Counted from the first letter of the stretch, positions 1 through 8,693 are shown. The stretch is DNA of 50,184 bases from an uncultured Pelagibacteraceae bacterium (GCA_902634455.1 CACPKQ010000009.1:1-50184), one strand, 5' to 3'. The notes: generated by a model from the sequence alone, not told the origin. Made by a program: numbers and translations.

Positions 1-590
1 TTGGGATAACGCTTTCAGGTGTAAGCTGGGATGCATCAGGTAAAGAGACTGTAAAATCATCAGGTACTGAAAACACAAAGAGTGACAGTGGAGTTGCACC
101 TTTGGCTTCAATATTTATAGAAAGAGAAGCTGACAACGGGGCTGTTATTGGACTTGATATCGTTCCACATGGTCAAAAAATTGGCGATGGTTCGAATGCA
201 AGAACTGACACAGATACCGACGATGCATCTGACACAGCGGGTACTAACAAGGTAGATGTAAAATTCGATAAAATGTTTACTATTTATGCAGAACTACCAG
301 TTGCTCTTGGATATATAAAAGTTGGAGCATCTCAACTAACTATTGTAACTGACGAATCATCAGCCACAGGTTCTACTTACGGAGACGAAGATACTAATGC
401 GTTTTTAATAGGATTTGGAAAAAAAGGTGAAATGGCTAATGGTATGGTATGGAAGTCAGAGTTACTTTTTCAACAAGTTCAAGGCGTAACTTTTGACGGA
501 TCAACCGATAGTGACAGCGTGAAAAACGTTATCACTCTCGATGATGTTGATACAGTACAGTTAAGATTATCAGTAGCAAAATCATTTTAA
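1..590 (+). CDS. Outer-membrane beta-barrel (porin-like) protein, C-terminal part
   Basis: The frame is open from base 3 with no stop before 588-590, so the window cuts off the 5' end and the TTG at 102 is probably not the start. About 195 residues are visible. They are rich in Gly, Ser, Thr and Asp with alternating hydrophobic strands, and the chain ends VQLRLSVAKSF. A terminal Phe after an alternating strand is the usual Bam-recognition signal of outer-membrane beta-barrels. A porin-like role is inferred from this composition and ending; I cannot name the family. A strong terminator follows 18 bases after the stop. Confidence 0.6.
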   Translation, partial: GITLSGVSWDASGKETVKSSGTENTKSDSGVAPLASIFIEREADNGAVIGLDIVPHGQKIGDGSNARTDTDTDDASDTAGTNKVDVKFDKMFTIYAELPVALGYIKVGASQLTIVTDESSATGSTYGDEDTNAFLIGFGKKGEMANGMVWKSELLFQQVQGVTFDGSTDSDSVKNVITLDDVDTVQLRLSVAKSF

Positions 591-607
591 AAACTAATAA
601 TTTTTTT

Positions 608-645
608 AAAGCCTCATAAATATTTATGAGGCTTTAAATTTTTAT
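608..645. terminator. Bidirectional rho-independent terminator
   Basis: A perfect 13-bp inverted repeat (AAAGCCTCATAAA at 608-620, its complement at 623-635) is followed by a T-rich run on the + strand and preceded by a T-run (594-607, as read on the + strand). It lies between two convergent genes and can serve both. Confidence 0.85.
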
Positions 646-1607
646 CTTTTATATTCAACAAACTTTTTAAGAGATTTATTTAAAAATTTTTCATAAATCA
701 TTCCTGATTTACTAATTTTAGATCTGTGTAAGAAAGAAGTATTCATTTTGAAATCATATGAAGGTTCAAAAAAGAATGGAATTGACATTCTTTTAGTTTT
801 ATTCCAAACAACTCTATGGTTTGTTGCTTTAAATTTACCTTTGCTTAAAAACTCAAGAGCTCTTCCAGTGTTTACAACAAGAGCTTTTTTATTAAATGGG
901 ACATTATACCATTTTTTATTTTTTCTATTTTGAACTTGTAGACCACCCATTTTATCTTGATATAAAACTGTAAATATGCCACTATCAACATGAGTTTCAC
1001 AACCTAACGCAACTCTGTCTTGTTTTGAAATTTCCACTGGTTTTGATTGCTTTGGATAATAATTAAACCTTAAAGTGCTAAGCGTTTTTAGTCTTGAAAA
1101 AGCTTTTTTTGATATATTTAAGTCATCTTTATAAAGTTTAATGATACTTTTAAATAATATTTCACATAAAATAAAAATATTATCAAAATATTTTGATAAA
1201 TATTTAATAGATTTTTTATTTATAGATTTATTTAAATTTAAATATTCAATGTATTGATTTTTGATTTTTTTAGCATATTTCTTAGTGATTTTTGTATCTC
1301 CAATATCAAGACCTTCTTTTCCATTAACGTGGTTTGGAAAATAACCTCTATATAAATTTGTATTTTTATTATTCCATTTTTTTGAAGCTAATTTTATTTT
1401 ATTTTGATAGGAGGATTTAAAAAAATTCTTTCCAATATTGCATATATTTTGGATTTGTTTTTTGTTTATACCATGATTGATTATTTGAAAAAAACCAATT
1501 TCTACACATGCTTTTTCTATTTTTTTAATTGTTTCTTTTGATTTCTTTGAATTTAAATTTTTTAAAAGAGCAGATACATCAATTGTTGGAACATAATTTT
1601 TTTTCAT
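642..1607 (-). CDS. 2-oxoglutarate/Fe(II) oxygenase, isopenicillin-N-synthase-like
   Basis: A 321-residue protein with the two-domain layout of this family. The N-terminal DIOX_N region (about 5-110) has the typical GFFQIINHGI segment, and the catalytic jelly roll has the HxD motif (H206, D208 in THVDSG), a distal His (H264 in NHRV) and the 2OG-binding RxS (R273, S275). All three iron ligands are present, so it should be active, but the substrate cannot be told from sequence. The ATG directly abuts the stop of the upstream EamA transporter, so the two are cotranscribed and probably translationally coupled. Lys, Asn and Ile are very abundant. Confidence 0.85.
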   Translation of the reverse strand: MKKNYVPTIDVSALLKNLNSKKSKETIKKIEKACVEIGFFQIINHGINKKQIQNICNIGKNFFKSSYQNKIKLASKKWNNKNTNLYRGYFPNHVNGKEGLDIGDTKITKKYAKKIKNQYIEYLNLNKSINKKSIKYLSKYFDNIFILCEILFKSIIKLYKDDLNISKKAFSRLKTLSTLRFNYYPKQSKPVEISKQDRVALGCETHVDSGIFTVLYQDKMGGLQVQNRKNKKWYNVPFNKKALVVNTGRALEFLSKGKFKATNHRVVWNKTKRMSIPFFFEPSYDFKMNTSFLHRSKISKSGMIYEKFLNKSLKKFVEYKR

Positions 1608-2573
1608 TTATCTCATCGGCTTTTCTGTTGCTATAGATTGATCTTGGGCTTTTTCACGCATAAAAATATAAATGCCACTTGATACAATAATTAAGATTCC
1701 AATTACGGTACTGTAAGAGGGTATTTCATCAAAATAAATCCAACCAATTAATGGTGCCCATAATAATATTGAGTATTCAAAAGGCGAAACTACAGATGGA
1801 GACGCTATACTATAAGCTGAAAATAATAAAAGAAAAGCACCTGTAGCTGTAACCCCAGTTGTAACCATTAAAAAAGTAGAATTCTCTAAATTTGAAAACC
1901 ATTCTCTAAATATAAACTGTGAAGCTGGATGATCTGATGTATTGTAATGACCATCTCCAAAAATAAAATAGAAAACTAAACTAAAACATATCGCACCAAT
2001 ATAAAAAGTAAAAGTTTGAGTATATACACTATCTTTGTCTGAAGTTTTTTTAATTATTATCATTGATAATGAATAACAAAAAGCACATAAAATTGGTAAC
2101 AAACTTAAATAGTTAAAATCATTAAAATCTGGGTTTAAAGTTACATAAACCCCAAGAAATCCAACAGCTATTGCAGACCATCTTCTTATTCCTATTTCTT
2201 CTTTCAAAAAAAAATGTGCAAATATTGTAATTAAAAAAGGAGTAACGAAAAATAAAGCAGTAGCAGTTGCTAGAGGCAAGACAGTTAATGAAACATAAAA
2301 AGAACTAAAACCAAAGAAAAAAAGTATTACACGAAATAAAGTTAATAATGGATATTGGCTTTTAAATATTATTGGCTTTTTTCTAATTTTTAAAATTATT
2401 AAAATAAGTACAAGACTTACTACTGTCCTTACAAAATAAACTTCATATAGTGATACAAGATTATAGATATGTTTCATTATCCCATCTTGAATTGAAAAAA
2501 CCATCATGGCTAATAATATGAGGATTATTCCTCTAGTATTATTATTTTTTCTAGACATTCGCCCATATATCAT
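1608..2573 (-). CDS. EamA/DMT-family drug/metabolite transporter
   Basis: About 320 residues with ten hydrophobic segments arranged as two EamA repeats, characteristic of inner-membrane exporters or permeases of the drug/metabolite superfamily. The typical loop segment FSIQDGIMKH, with a charged residue after the first helix, and the ATALFFVTPFLITIFAHFFLKE segment of repeat one are visible. The start could be 2573 or the ATG at 2558 (MSRKNNN); an AAGAAG purine run precedes the first. It heads a two-gene operon with the 2OG oxygenase, which suggests the pair handle one small metabolite. Substrate unknown. Confidence 0.85.
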   Translation of the reverse strand: MIYGRMSRKNNNTRGIILILLAMMVFSIQDGIMKHIYNLVSLYEVYFVRTVVSLVLILIILKIRKKPIIFKSQYPLLTLFRVILFFFGFSSFYVSLTVLPLATATALFFVTPFLITIFAHFFLKEEIGIRRWSAIAVGFLGVYVTLNPDFNDFNYLSLLPILCAFCYSLSMIIIKKTSDKDSVYTQTFTFYIGAICFSLVFYFIFGDGHYNTSDHPASQFIFREWFSNLENSTFLMVTTGVTATGAFLLLFSAYSIASPSVVSPFEYSILLWAPLIGWIYFDEIPSYSTVIGILIIVSSGIYIFMREKAQDQSIATEKPMR

Positions 2574-2620
2574 AGAATTTTTCTTCTTTAAATTTTTATT
2601 AATTGTGTAATATTGAATTC

Positions 2621-3607
2621 ATGATTTCCGAAGAAGATAAAATAATGATGGAAACACTATATTGGTGGGGTATCCCAACTTTATTTAGATGTAAAAATGA
2701 TCCAGATCCTAAAAATTGTGATATAGCCTTGGTAGGTGTTCCTCATAGCACAGGTAATGGGACAACGGAAAGAGACCAACACTTAGGCCCAAGAGCAGTT
2801 AGAAATATTTCTGCAATGCTAAGAAGATCTCACTTTGATTATAAAATTGATCCATGGAAACAAAACAAAATTCACGATTTAGGAGACGTTCCTTTTCCTG
2901 AAGCAAATAATAATGAAAAATGTATTGAGAGAATTTCAGCTTTTTATGATCATATTGAAAAAGCAGAAAAACCAGTTGTATCAATTGGTGGAGACCATTC
3001 TGTAACAGGGGGAATTGTACAGAGTTTAGCTAAAAAAAATTCTAAACTAACTAAAGGAAAAAAAATAACATTAGTTCACTTTGATGCTCATACAGATTGT
3101 TATGAAAAATTAGATCATTTTCTTGGTGCAAAAAAATCAGCTGCGCATTGGGCATCATACTTAGTTAAACAGGGGAATGTTGATCCTCATACAAGTACAC
3201 AAATAGGAATAAGAGGAAATCCAAGAACTTTAGATTGGTTACAAGCAAGTTATGACATTGGTTATCAAGTTATAACTATGGACGAATATAAAGAATGGGG
3301 CCATGAAAAATGTACAAAAATGATTTTAGATAGACTAGGGGATAATCCAATTTATGTTACTTTTGATCTTGATTGTTTAGATGCTACAGTTGCACCTGGA
3401 ACAGCAAATTTAGAACCAGCTTTTAGGGGTTTTAATATGGATGAGGCAAGAAAACTTATTCAGTGTTTAAAAGGTAAAAACGTTATAGGTGGTGATGTTG
3501 CTTGTTTAATGCCAACAAAAGATAGCCCAAATAATATTACATCAATGGTTGCGGCATCAATCATGTTTGAAATTATTTGTTTAATAAGTATAAAATTAAA
3601 TAAGTGA
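2621..3607 (+). CDS. Agmatinase/arginase-family ureohydrolase
   Basis: A dinuclear-manganese ureohydrolase of 328 residues from the ATG at 2621; a TTG at 2603 would add six. All metal ligands are visible: GGDHS (H126), FDAHTD (D155, H157, D159) and FDLDCLD (D249, D251). It hydrolyses a guanidino compound to urea plus an amine, but agmatine, guanidinobutyrate and related substrates cannot be separated by eye. It differs clearly from the second ureohydrolase at 27920, for instance in the CLDATVAPGTANLEP segment. A TAATAT element lies 7 bases before the ATG, so the mRNA may be nearly leaderless. The stop overlaps the GTG of the next gene. Confidence 0.85.
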   Translation: MISEEDKIMMETLYWWGIPTLFRCKNDPDPKNCDIALVGVPHSTGNGTTERDQHLGPRAVRNISAMLRRSHFDYKIDPWKQNKIHDLGDVPFPEANNNEKCIERISAFYDHIEKAEKPVVSIGGDHSVTGGIVQSLAKKNSKLTKGKKITLVHFDAHTDCYEKLDHFLGAKKSAAHWASYLVKQGNVDPHTSTQIGIRGNPRTLDWLQASYDIGYQVITMDEYKEWGHEKCTKMILDRLGDNPIYVTFDLDCLDATVAPGTANLEPAFRGFNMDEARKLIQCLKGKNVIGGDVACLMPTKDSPNNITSMVAASIMFEIICLISIKLNK

Positions 3608-4047
3608 GTGCAGAAGCTATTAAACTTGATTGGAGATGCAGAAACACTTGGAATAAAAGTGCAAAAAACACAGCTTGGTGTGTATTAGGTTGTTCAATCG
3701 GAGATTTTGGAACAATATTATATTTTCAAGTATCAGAGATATCTTTTCCAGTAATAGCAATAATGATATTGGCTATTATCAATGGTTTGATTACAAGCAT
3801 AGCACTTGAAACAATTGTAATGATGAAGCAAAATTTTAGTTTTATAAATGCATTTAAATCTGCAACTGGAATGAGTTTTATTTCAATGATTAGCATGGAA
3901 ATTGCAATGAATTTAACTGACTATCTTTTAACAGGAGGTGCAATTTTAACATTGTGGGTCATGCCTATAATGTTGATTGTTGGATTTCTAACACCATGGC
4001 CTTATAATTATTATATTCTTAAAAAGTATAATAAGTTTTGTCATTAA
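3604..4047 (+). CDS. DUF4396-type integral membrane protein
   Basis: A 147-residue protein with about four hydrophobic helices. The N-terminal pattern of NTWNKSAKNTAWCVLGCSIGD resembles DUF4396 proteins, where a short soluble stretch leads into a Cys-containing first helix. The GTG start overlaps the ureohydrolase stop (GTGA), indicating translational coupling. Function is not known; a membrane role linked to the ureohydrolase product is a guess from position only. Confidence 0.65.
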   Translation: MSAEAIKLDWRCRNTWNKSAKNTAWCVLGCSIGDFGTILYFQVSEISFPVIAIMILAIINGLITSIALETIVMMKQNFSFINAFKSATGMSFISMISMEIAMNLTDYLLTGGAILTLWVMPIMLIVGFLTPWPYNYYILKKYNKFCH

Positions 4048-4081
4048 AATTTAACATTTATTAATTACTTATATTTTTGAA

Positions 4082-4654
4082 ATGCAAACGATAATAATAG
4101 AAAAGAAAAATAAAAAAAAAACAAGAATAAAAGCTAGGATAAGAAAAAATAGACAAATTATTAAAAAAAAAATAAACAATTTTTTTGATTGGGTCAAAGG
4201 AGCTGAATTAGTTAGTTTAAAAGAATGTAATACAAGTGAAGATCCTGTAAGACCAGAATTAGATAATGAATTTAGAACTAGCTATGGAAGAAAAATTTAT
4301 GGAGTAAAATATTTAAATGAGATCCATGCAATAATGTGCTTTGCATTTACGAATAAAATTCCAAAAACAGTTAAAGAATTAGACGATCTAAGCAAAGACG
4401 CATTTTTGCAAAGTGCACTTCGTGATCAAAAGGGTGGAAGAATAGCAATTGCTTATACTGTTTGGTCAAAGAAAAAAGGTGGAGGTAAGTTGATAGTTAA
4501 ACAAGTATTTAAAATGATAAAAAAATCTAATCATTTAAATAGATTGGTAACTTTATCTCCCCTTACCAAAATGGCTACTAAATTTCATTTGAGAAATAAA
4601 GCAAAACTTATAAGTGTAAATGAAACAACTCAAAACTTTGAGTATATTAATTAA
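4082..4654 (+). CDS. GNAT-like acyltransferase-fold protein, uncharacterised
   Basis: A 190-residue protein. The first 40 residues are extremely Lys/Arg-rich. The rest looks like a GNAT fold: a strand (IAIAYTVWS, 121-129), then a glycine-rich loop and helix resembling the acetyl-CoA pyrophosphate loop (KKKGGGKLIVKQVF, 130-143), then a strand/helix pair RLVTLSPLTKMATKFH (154-169). I recall similar proteins in marine phages and SAR11, but cannot verify this. The last four bases overlap the end of the convergent GMC gene. Substrate and donor unknown. Confidence 0.5.
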   Translation: MQTIIIEKKNKKKTRIKARIRKNRQIIKKKINNFFDWVKGAELVSLKECNTSEDPVRPELDNEFRTSYGRKIYGVKYLNEIHAIMCFAFTNKIPKTVKELDDLSKDAFLQSALRDQKGGRIAIAYTVWSKKKGGGKLIVKQVFKMIKKSNHLNRLVTLSPLTKMATKFHLRNKAKLISVNETTQNFEYIN

Positions 4655-6231
4655 TTTAAAATAAGATCAGAAGCTTTTTCAGCTATCATAAGCGTAGGTG
4701 CATTTAAATTTGCACTAGGAATTTCTGGCATAACTGAAGCATCAACTACTCTTAAATTTTGTATTCCTTTAACTTTTAAATTTTCATCTACAACTGCCAT
4801 TTCATCTATTCCCATCTTACAAGTCCCACATGGATGGTAAGCAGTTTCAGCATTAGATCTAATATATTCATTTAATTCTTCATCACTTTGTTTTTCTGAT
4901 CCTGGACCAACTTCTTTTCCTGCATGTTTGGCTAAAGATGGTTGAGACAGAATATTTCTTGCCACATGAATACATTCTCTTGTTTGTTTTAAATCATCTT
5001 CATCTTCTAAGTAATTAAATAATATTTTTGGATAATCATAAGGGTTAGATGAATTAAGAGTAATAGATCCTCTGCTTTTAGGATGGTTAGGACTTGCATG
5101 TAATTGATATCCATGAGAACTTGGATTAACTAAACCGTGATTAATTACGAATGATGGAAAAAAATGAAATTGTATATTTGCAATATCTCTTTCAGGTGAA
5201 GATTTAGCAAATCCACCAGCCTCCAAGTAAGATTGTGAGCATGGACCAGATTTTGATAAAAACCACTGAATACCAGCAAGTACTTTAGGAACTAGTTTTG
5301 TATATGTATATAGAGTGTCAGGAGTTTTACATTCTTGCATAATATATGTTTCTAGATGGTCTTGAAGATTTTTTCCAACTCCTTTTAAATCATGCACCAC
5401 GTTAATTCCTTTTTCTTTTAATTCATTTGCATTTCCAATTCCTGAGAGCATTAGTAACTGCGGAGAATTTATTGATCCACCACTTAATATTAACTCTTTT
5501 TTAGCATAAACTTTTTTAATTTTGTTTTTTATTTTTACTTCAACGCCAATAGCTTTTTTTCCATCAAAAATTATTTTTTCCACAAATGAATTAGAAAAAA
5601 TACTCAGATTTTTTCTATTTTTAATTGGATTTAAATAATACTTTGCTACACTTGCTCTTTCTCCTTTATGAATTGTTGTATCAAACATACCAAATCCTTC
5701 TTGATGTTCTCCGTTCATATCCGGATTAATTAAATGACCAGCTTCTGAAGTTGCTGCTAGAAAAGCTTCAAATAAAGGATTATCATTTCTAGATTGATCT
5801 ACAGGAAGCAAACCCAAAGAACCTCTATATTGATTTTCACCTCCAGACCAAGTTTCAATTTTTTTAAAGTACGGAAGAATTTTTTCATAGGACCAAGATT
5901 TTAATCCGAAGTTTTCCCATCGTTCATAATCATTTTTGTTGCCTCTTACAAAAACCATTCCATTATGGGCAGAACATCCACCAATCATTTTACCTCTTGG
6001 GCAAAACAATCTTCTATTATTTAAATGTGGCTCTGGTTCAGAATAATATTTCCAATTATATTTTGGATCATGCATAGTATATAGTAAAGCTAACGGCATT
6101 TTTACTTTCCATATGTCGCTTGAACCACCTGCTTCGAATACAGCAACCTTATTATTTTGGTCTTCTGAAAGTCTATTTGAAAGAACACATCCTGCAGAGC
6201 CAGCACCAATAATTAGATAATCAAAATTCAT
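4651..6231 (-). CDS. GMC-family FAD dehydrogenase, choline-dehydrogenase-like
   Basis: A 526-residue glucose-methanol-choline oxidoreductase. The N-terminal Rossmann motif IIGAGSAGC (7-15), the GMC signature around GKMIGGCSAHNGM, the second signature SGGSINSPQLLMLSGIG, and the catalytic AYHPCGTCKMG (H466) with N510 in NLNAPT are all present. The family oxidises alcohols to aldehydes. BetA, the closest well-known relative by motif, makes betaine aldehyde from choline. It is last in the bioY-thioesterase-TauD-HD-GMC operon, and its start overlaps the HD gene by four bases. Choline or another trimethylammonium alcohol is the favoured substrate from context, not proven. Confidence 0.8.
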   Translation of the reverse strand: MNFDYLIIGAGSAGCVLSNRLSEDQNNKVAVFEAGGSSDIWKVKMPLALLYTMHDPKYNWKYYSEPEPHLNNRRLFCPRGKMIGGCSAHNGMVFVRGNKNDYERWENFGLKSWSYEKILPYFKKIETWSGGENQYRGSLGLLPVDQSRNDNPLFEAFLAATSEAGHLINPDMNGEHQEGFGMFDTTIHKGERASVAKYYLNPIKNRKNLSIFSNSFVEKIIFDGKKAIGVEVKIKNKIKKVYAKKELILSGGSINSPQLLMLSGIGNANELKEKGINVVHDLKGVGKNLQDHLETYIMQECKTPDTLYTYTKLVPKVLAGIQWFLSKSGPCSQSYLEAGGFAKSSPERDIANIQFHFFPSFVINHGLVNPSSHGYQLHASPNHPKSRGSITLNSSNPYDYPKILFNYLEDEDDLKQTRECIHVARNILSQPSLAKHAGKEVGPGSEKQSDEELNEYIRSNAETAYHPCGTCKMGIDEMAVVDENLKVKGIQNLRVVDASVMPEIPSANLNAPTLMIAEKASDLILN

Positions 6232-6767
6232 GACAACTTTGATACCAATAGATCTTTGTAATCTTCTATAGATTTTATTTTTAAACCAATTTTTTTTGCT
6301 CCCTCATCAAATCTTCTTAGTTTTATTGAATCTTCAAAATACTTATCTTTTTCAAACTCTTTTGCTTCAGTATCGCTCATTATCCCACCTTGAAGTTTTA
6401 GACTAATTTTTGAAGCATTAGATAATATTCTATAATAACCTTTATCTCTTGCTAGATACTTTTTTGCTCTAACATGATTTTTTATTGGTCCTACAACACT
6501 TTCAATAAAATGATTTTTTAGAAAATTGTACCCTATTTTTTCGTGCATACCATCTTTATCTTGATTTACCATTTCATCAGGGTCCTCTAAAATGAAATGA
6601 CCATAATCATGAAGAAGAGAAGAGCAAATTAAATTTGTAGTACTATTATTTTTTTCTGCAAGCATTGCGCACTGTATCATATGTTCAGATATTGTGACGT
6701 CTTCACCGATATAAAGCGAAGTGTTATTATTATATTTATTTATTATTTTTTCTATTATTTTAGTCAT
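6228..6767 (-). CDS. PhnZ/TmpB-type HD-domain mixed-valence diiron oxygenase
   Basis: A 179-residue HD-domain protein carrying every residue expected of phosphonate-cleaving HD oxygenases: a Tyr-x-Gly-Glu lid (Y19, E22), H29, the HD pair (H53, D54), H75, H98 in NHVRAKKYL, and D154 in LRRFDEGAK. The segment LKLQGGIMSDTEAKEFE is typical of the family. PhnZ splits 2-amino-1-hydroxyethylphosphonate to glycine and phosphate; TmpB does the same for the trimethylated compound, giving glycine betaine. The gene begins at the stop of a TauD-type oxygenase, matching the hydroxylase-then-cleavage pairing of PhnY/PhnZ and TmpA/TmpB. The betaine-rich surroundings favour the TmpB reaction, but that is inference. 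Confidence 0.8.
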   Translation of the reverse strand: MTKIIEKIINKYNNNTSLYIGEDVTISEHMIQCAMLAEKNNSTTNLICSSLLHDYGHFILEDPDEMVNQDKDGMHEKIGYNFLKNHFIESVVGPIKNHVRAKKYLARDKGYYRILSNASKISLKLQGGIMSDTEAKEFEKDKYFEDSIKLRRFDEGAKKIGLKIKSIEDYKDLLVSKLS

Positions 6768-7597
6768 TAAATAGGCTGGTCTCCTTCTATAGCAATTCTA
6801 TCCATTATTCTTTCGTGGCCGAGACCTCTTCCAGGAAAAAAATCTGTTAAACCTTGATGCTGTGTACTTCTATTGTCCCATATAGCCACAGCATTTTCTG
6901 TCCATTTAAATCTACATGTAAAATCTAATCTTTCTTGATGTAAGAAAATTTTTTTTAAAATATCTTCACTTTCATTTTGATCCATATCTAATATTTTTTT
7001 TGTGTACATTGAATTTACATATAATATTTTTTTTCCTGTTTCAGGATGAGTTCTTATAATCGGATGTTGGTTAGAATATTCATCTAAATTTCCATTACCT
7101 TCCATTTCTTTGTATTTTTCTACGAAAGCAGCGGCACCTAATGAGCTGTGGATTGCTTTTTTATTTTTTATTTTTTCTTTTATTTTTTCATCTAGCGTAT
7201 CATACGCAACTTCCATGTTAGAAAACATGGTGTCTCCACCGACAGGGGGAATTTTTATTGATCTTAATATTATAACTTTTGTTGGCCTAACATTATAGCT
7301 AACATCTGTGTGCCATGTTTCTCCCCATTGGTGTTTTTCATTAGGTCCTTTTATTATTCTTACAATTTCTGGATATTTGTCTCTACCTTTAACGTAGACA
7401 TGTCTTTCTAAAGGACCAAAAAAATTTGCTAAATTAATATGTTCTTCTGATGTAATGTTTTGGTTTCTAAAAAATAAAACCTTGTGTTCAAGTAATAAAT
7501 CATTAATTTTTTTACAATTTTCATTAGAAGAATCTTTCAAATTTATTCCAGTTACTTCGGCTCCAAGGGCTCCAGATAATAATTTTACTTCAACCAT
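6767..7597 (-). CDS. TauD-family 2-oxoglutarate dioxygenase, partner of the HD oxygenase
   Basis: A 276-residue TauD/TfdA-type enzyme with the HxD motif WHTDVS (H96, D98), distal His in STQHQG (H247) and the C-terminal RIMDR arginines (R263, R267) that bind 2-oxoglutarate. TauD relatives hydroxylate carbon next to a sulfonate, phosphonate or similar group. Its stop overlaps the HD gene start and its start overlaps the thioesterase stop, so it sits inside one translationally coupled operon. It probably prepares the hydroxylated substrate for the HD enzyme. Taurine dioxygenase proper is an alternative, but the partner gene argues against it. Confidence 0.8.
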   Translation of the reverse strand: MVEVKLLSGALGAEVTGINLKDSSNENCKKINDLLLEHKVLFFRNQNITSEEHINLANFFGPLERHVYVKGRDKYPEIVRIIKGPNEKHQWGETWHTDVSYNVRPTKVIILRSIKIPPVGGDTMFSNMEVAYDTLDEKIKEKIKNKKAIHSSLGAAAFVEKYKEMEGNGNLDEYSNQHPIIRTHPETGKKILYVNSMYTKKILDMDQNESEDILKKIFLHQERLDFTCRFKWTENAVAIWDNRSTQHQGLTDFFPGRGLGHERIMDRIAIEGDQPI

Positions 7598-8067
7598 TAT
7601 TTTTTAAGTTTATCAGAAAAAACTAGATTATTTAAACTAAATTTAGATTTGTTTTTATTTATAAATTCATCCATAATTTTTATTTTTTCGTTCTCGAATT
7701 CTGCAACTTTTCTTTCGTTCAGATCTACATACAATGATAAAGACTCTATCGTAGACACTAAGTATCTTTTGGATTTATGAACCATTTCTAATTTATAAAG
7801 AAGTCTTTTTTTATCGTGGTCAAAATAAATTAAATTTACATCTACCTCATCACCTTCTTTAACTTCTTGATTATAAGTTATGTGTGATTCTACTACCATT
7901 GTACTTTTACTAGTTTTTTTTGCTGAGTCTTCACCCATTTTAAACTCTGTCATTAACTTTTCTGCACCGTAAACATCAAAAATTAATACATAGTATGCCA
8001 CGTTCATATGACCATTATAATCAGTCCAATCTTTAATTATTTTTTTTGAGTCTAAATGAATGGTCAT
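7597..8067 (-). CDS. Hotdog-fold acyl-CoA thioesterase, probable betainyl-CoA thioesterase
   Basis: A 156-residue 4HBT-type thioesterase. DWTDYNGHMN (13-22) is the family active-site segment, with D16 the likely catalytic acid before the central helix, and the YNGHM form resembles the thioesterase of bacterial carnitine catabolism (CdhB, or the domain fused to carnitine dehydrogenase). That enzyme releases glycine betaine from betainyl-CoA. A beta-keto acid cleavage enzyme of the CdhC type begins about 640 bases away on the other strand, which supports this role. A general acyl-CoA thioesterase remains possible. Confidence 0.75.
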   Translation of the reverse strand: MTIHLDSKKIIKDWTDYNGHMNVAYYVLIFDVYGAEKLMTEFKMGEDSAKKTSKSTMVVESHITYNQEVKEGDEVDVNLIYFDHDKKRLLYKLEMVHKSKRYLVSTIESLSLYVDLNERKVAEFENEKIKIMDEFINKNKSKFSLNNLVFSDKLKK

Positions 8068-8102
8068 TTTAATTAATAAAAATTCATTATTTTTAGATAA
8101 AT

Positions 8103-8669
8103 TTATTTACTGATATATTTTGTGATATTAGGGATAAGAGCTACAGCCAGTAATATTTTAAAAAGCTCACTCAATAAAAATGGATATAGACCCGCGGCTA
8201 AAGCTTTATCAAACCCAATGATTGAGCCTAAATAACCAACTCCAAATAAAAATATAATCAATGTTCCTATAAGCAATGATTTTAAACTCTTTAAATATGA
8301 ATTGTTATAACCAAGATCAGCAAATTTACCTATTAACCATGCCGCAAACATCATACCGTATAAATAACCTGCAGTTGGTCCAGTTAAATAAAGAAGTCCA
8401 CCACCTTTTGCAAAAACTGGTAAGCCAAGTGCACCTTCTAAAAGATATAATAACAAAGTTGTTAATGCTAGCTTTGAACCGTAGGACATACCAATAATAA
8501 AGACAACAAAAGTTTGCATTGTCATTGGTACAGGCCAAAAAGGTACTTGAACTTTTGATGAAACTGAAAGCAAAATAGTGCCTAAAAAAACTAATATAAT
8601 ATTTTTTAAATAAATATTTATTTTATAATCTGAAAGTACATTATGAATAAGAGTTGTATTATTTTTCAT
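8103..8669 (-). CDS. bioY: BioY biotin-transporter S component
   Basis: A 188-residue membrane protein with about six helices. The segment VQVPFWPVPMTMQTFVVF and the GALGLPVFAKGGG stretch followed by LTGPTAGYLYG are diagnostic of BioY, the substrate-capturing component of the biotin ECF transporter. No EcfA/EcfT genes are nearby; solitary BioY proteins have been reported to transport biotin alone. It leads the betaine operon, 35 bases before the thioesterase. Why a vitamin transporter sits here is unclear. Confidence 0.9.
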   Translation of the reverse strand: MKNNTTLIHNVLSDYKINIYLKNIILVFLGTILLSVSSKVQVPFWPVPMTMQTFVVFIIGMSYGSKLALTTLLLYLLEGALGLPVFAKGGGLLYLTGPTAGYLYGMMFAAWLIGKFADLGYNNSYLKSLKSLLIGTLIIFLFGVGYLGSIIGFDKALAAGLYPFLLSELFKILLAVALIPNITKYISK

Positions 8670-8685
8670 TATTCATTAATAATAT

Positions 8686-8693
8686 AGTATACT
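8686..8693. promoter_or_regulatory. Palindromic two-way -10 element between bioY and the cleavage-enzyme gene
   Basis: The 39-bp divergent spacer contains AGTATACT, which reads TATACT on both strands. For the + gene a TTCATT at 8665-8670 lies 17 bases upstream, and transcription would begin about 9 bases before the ATG at 8709. On the - strand the same bases would start transcription about 10 bases before bioY. Assignment is by pattern only. Confidence 0.4.
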
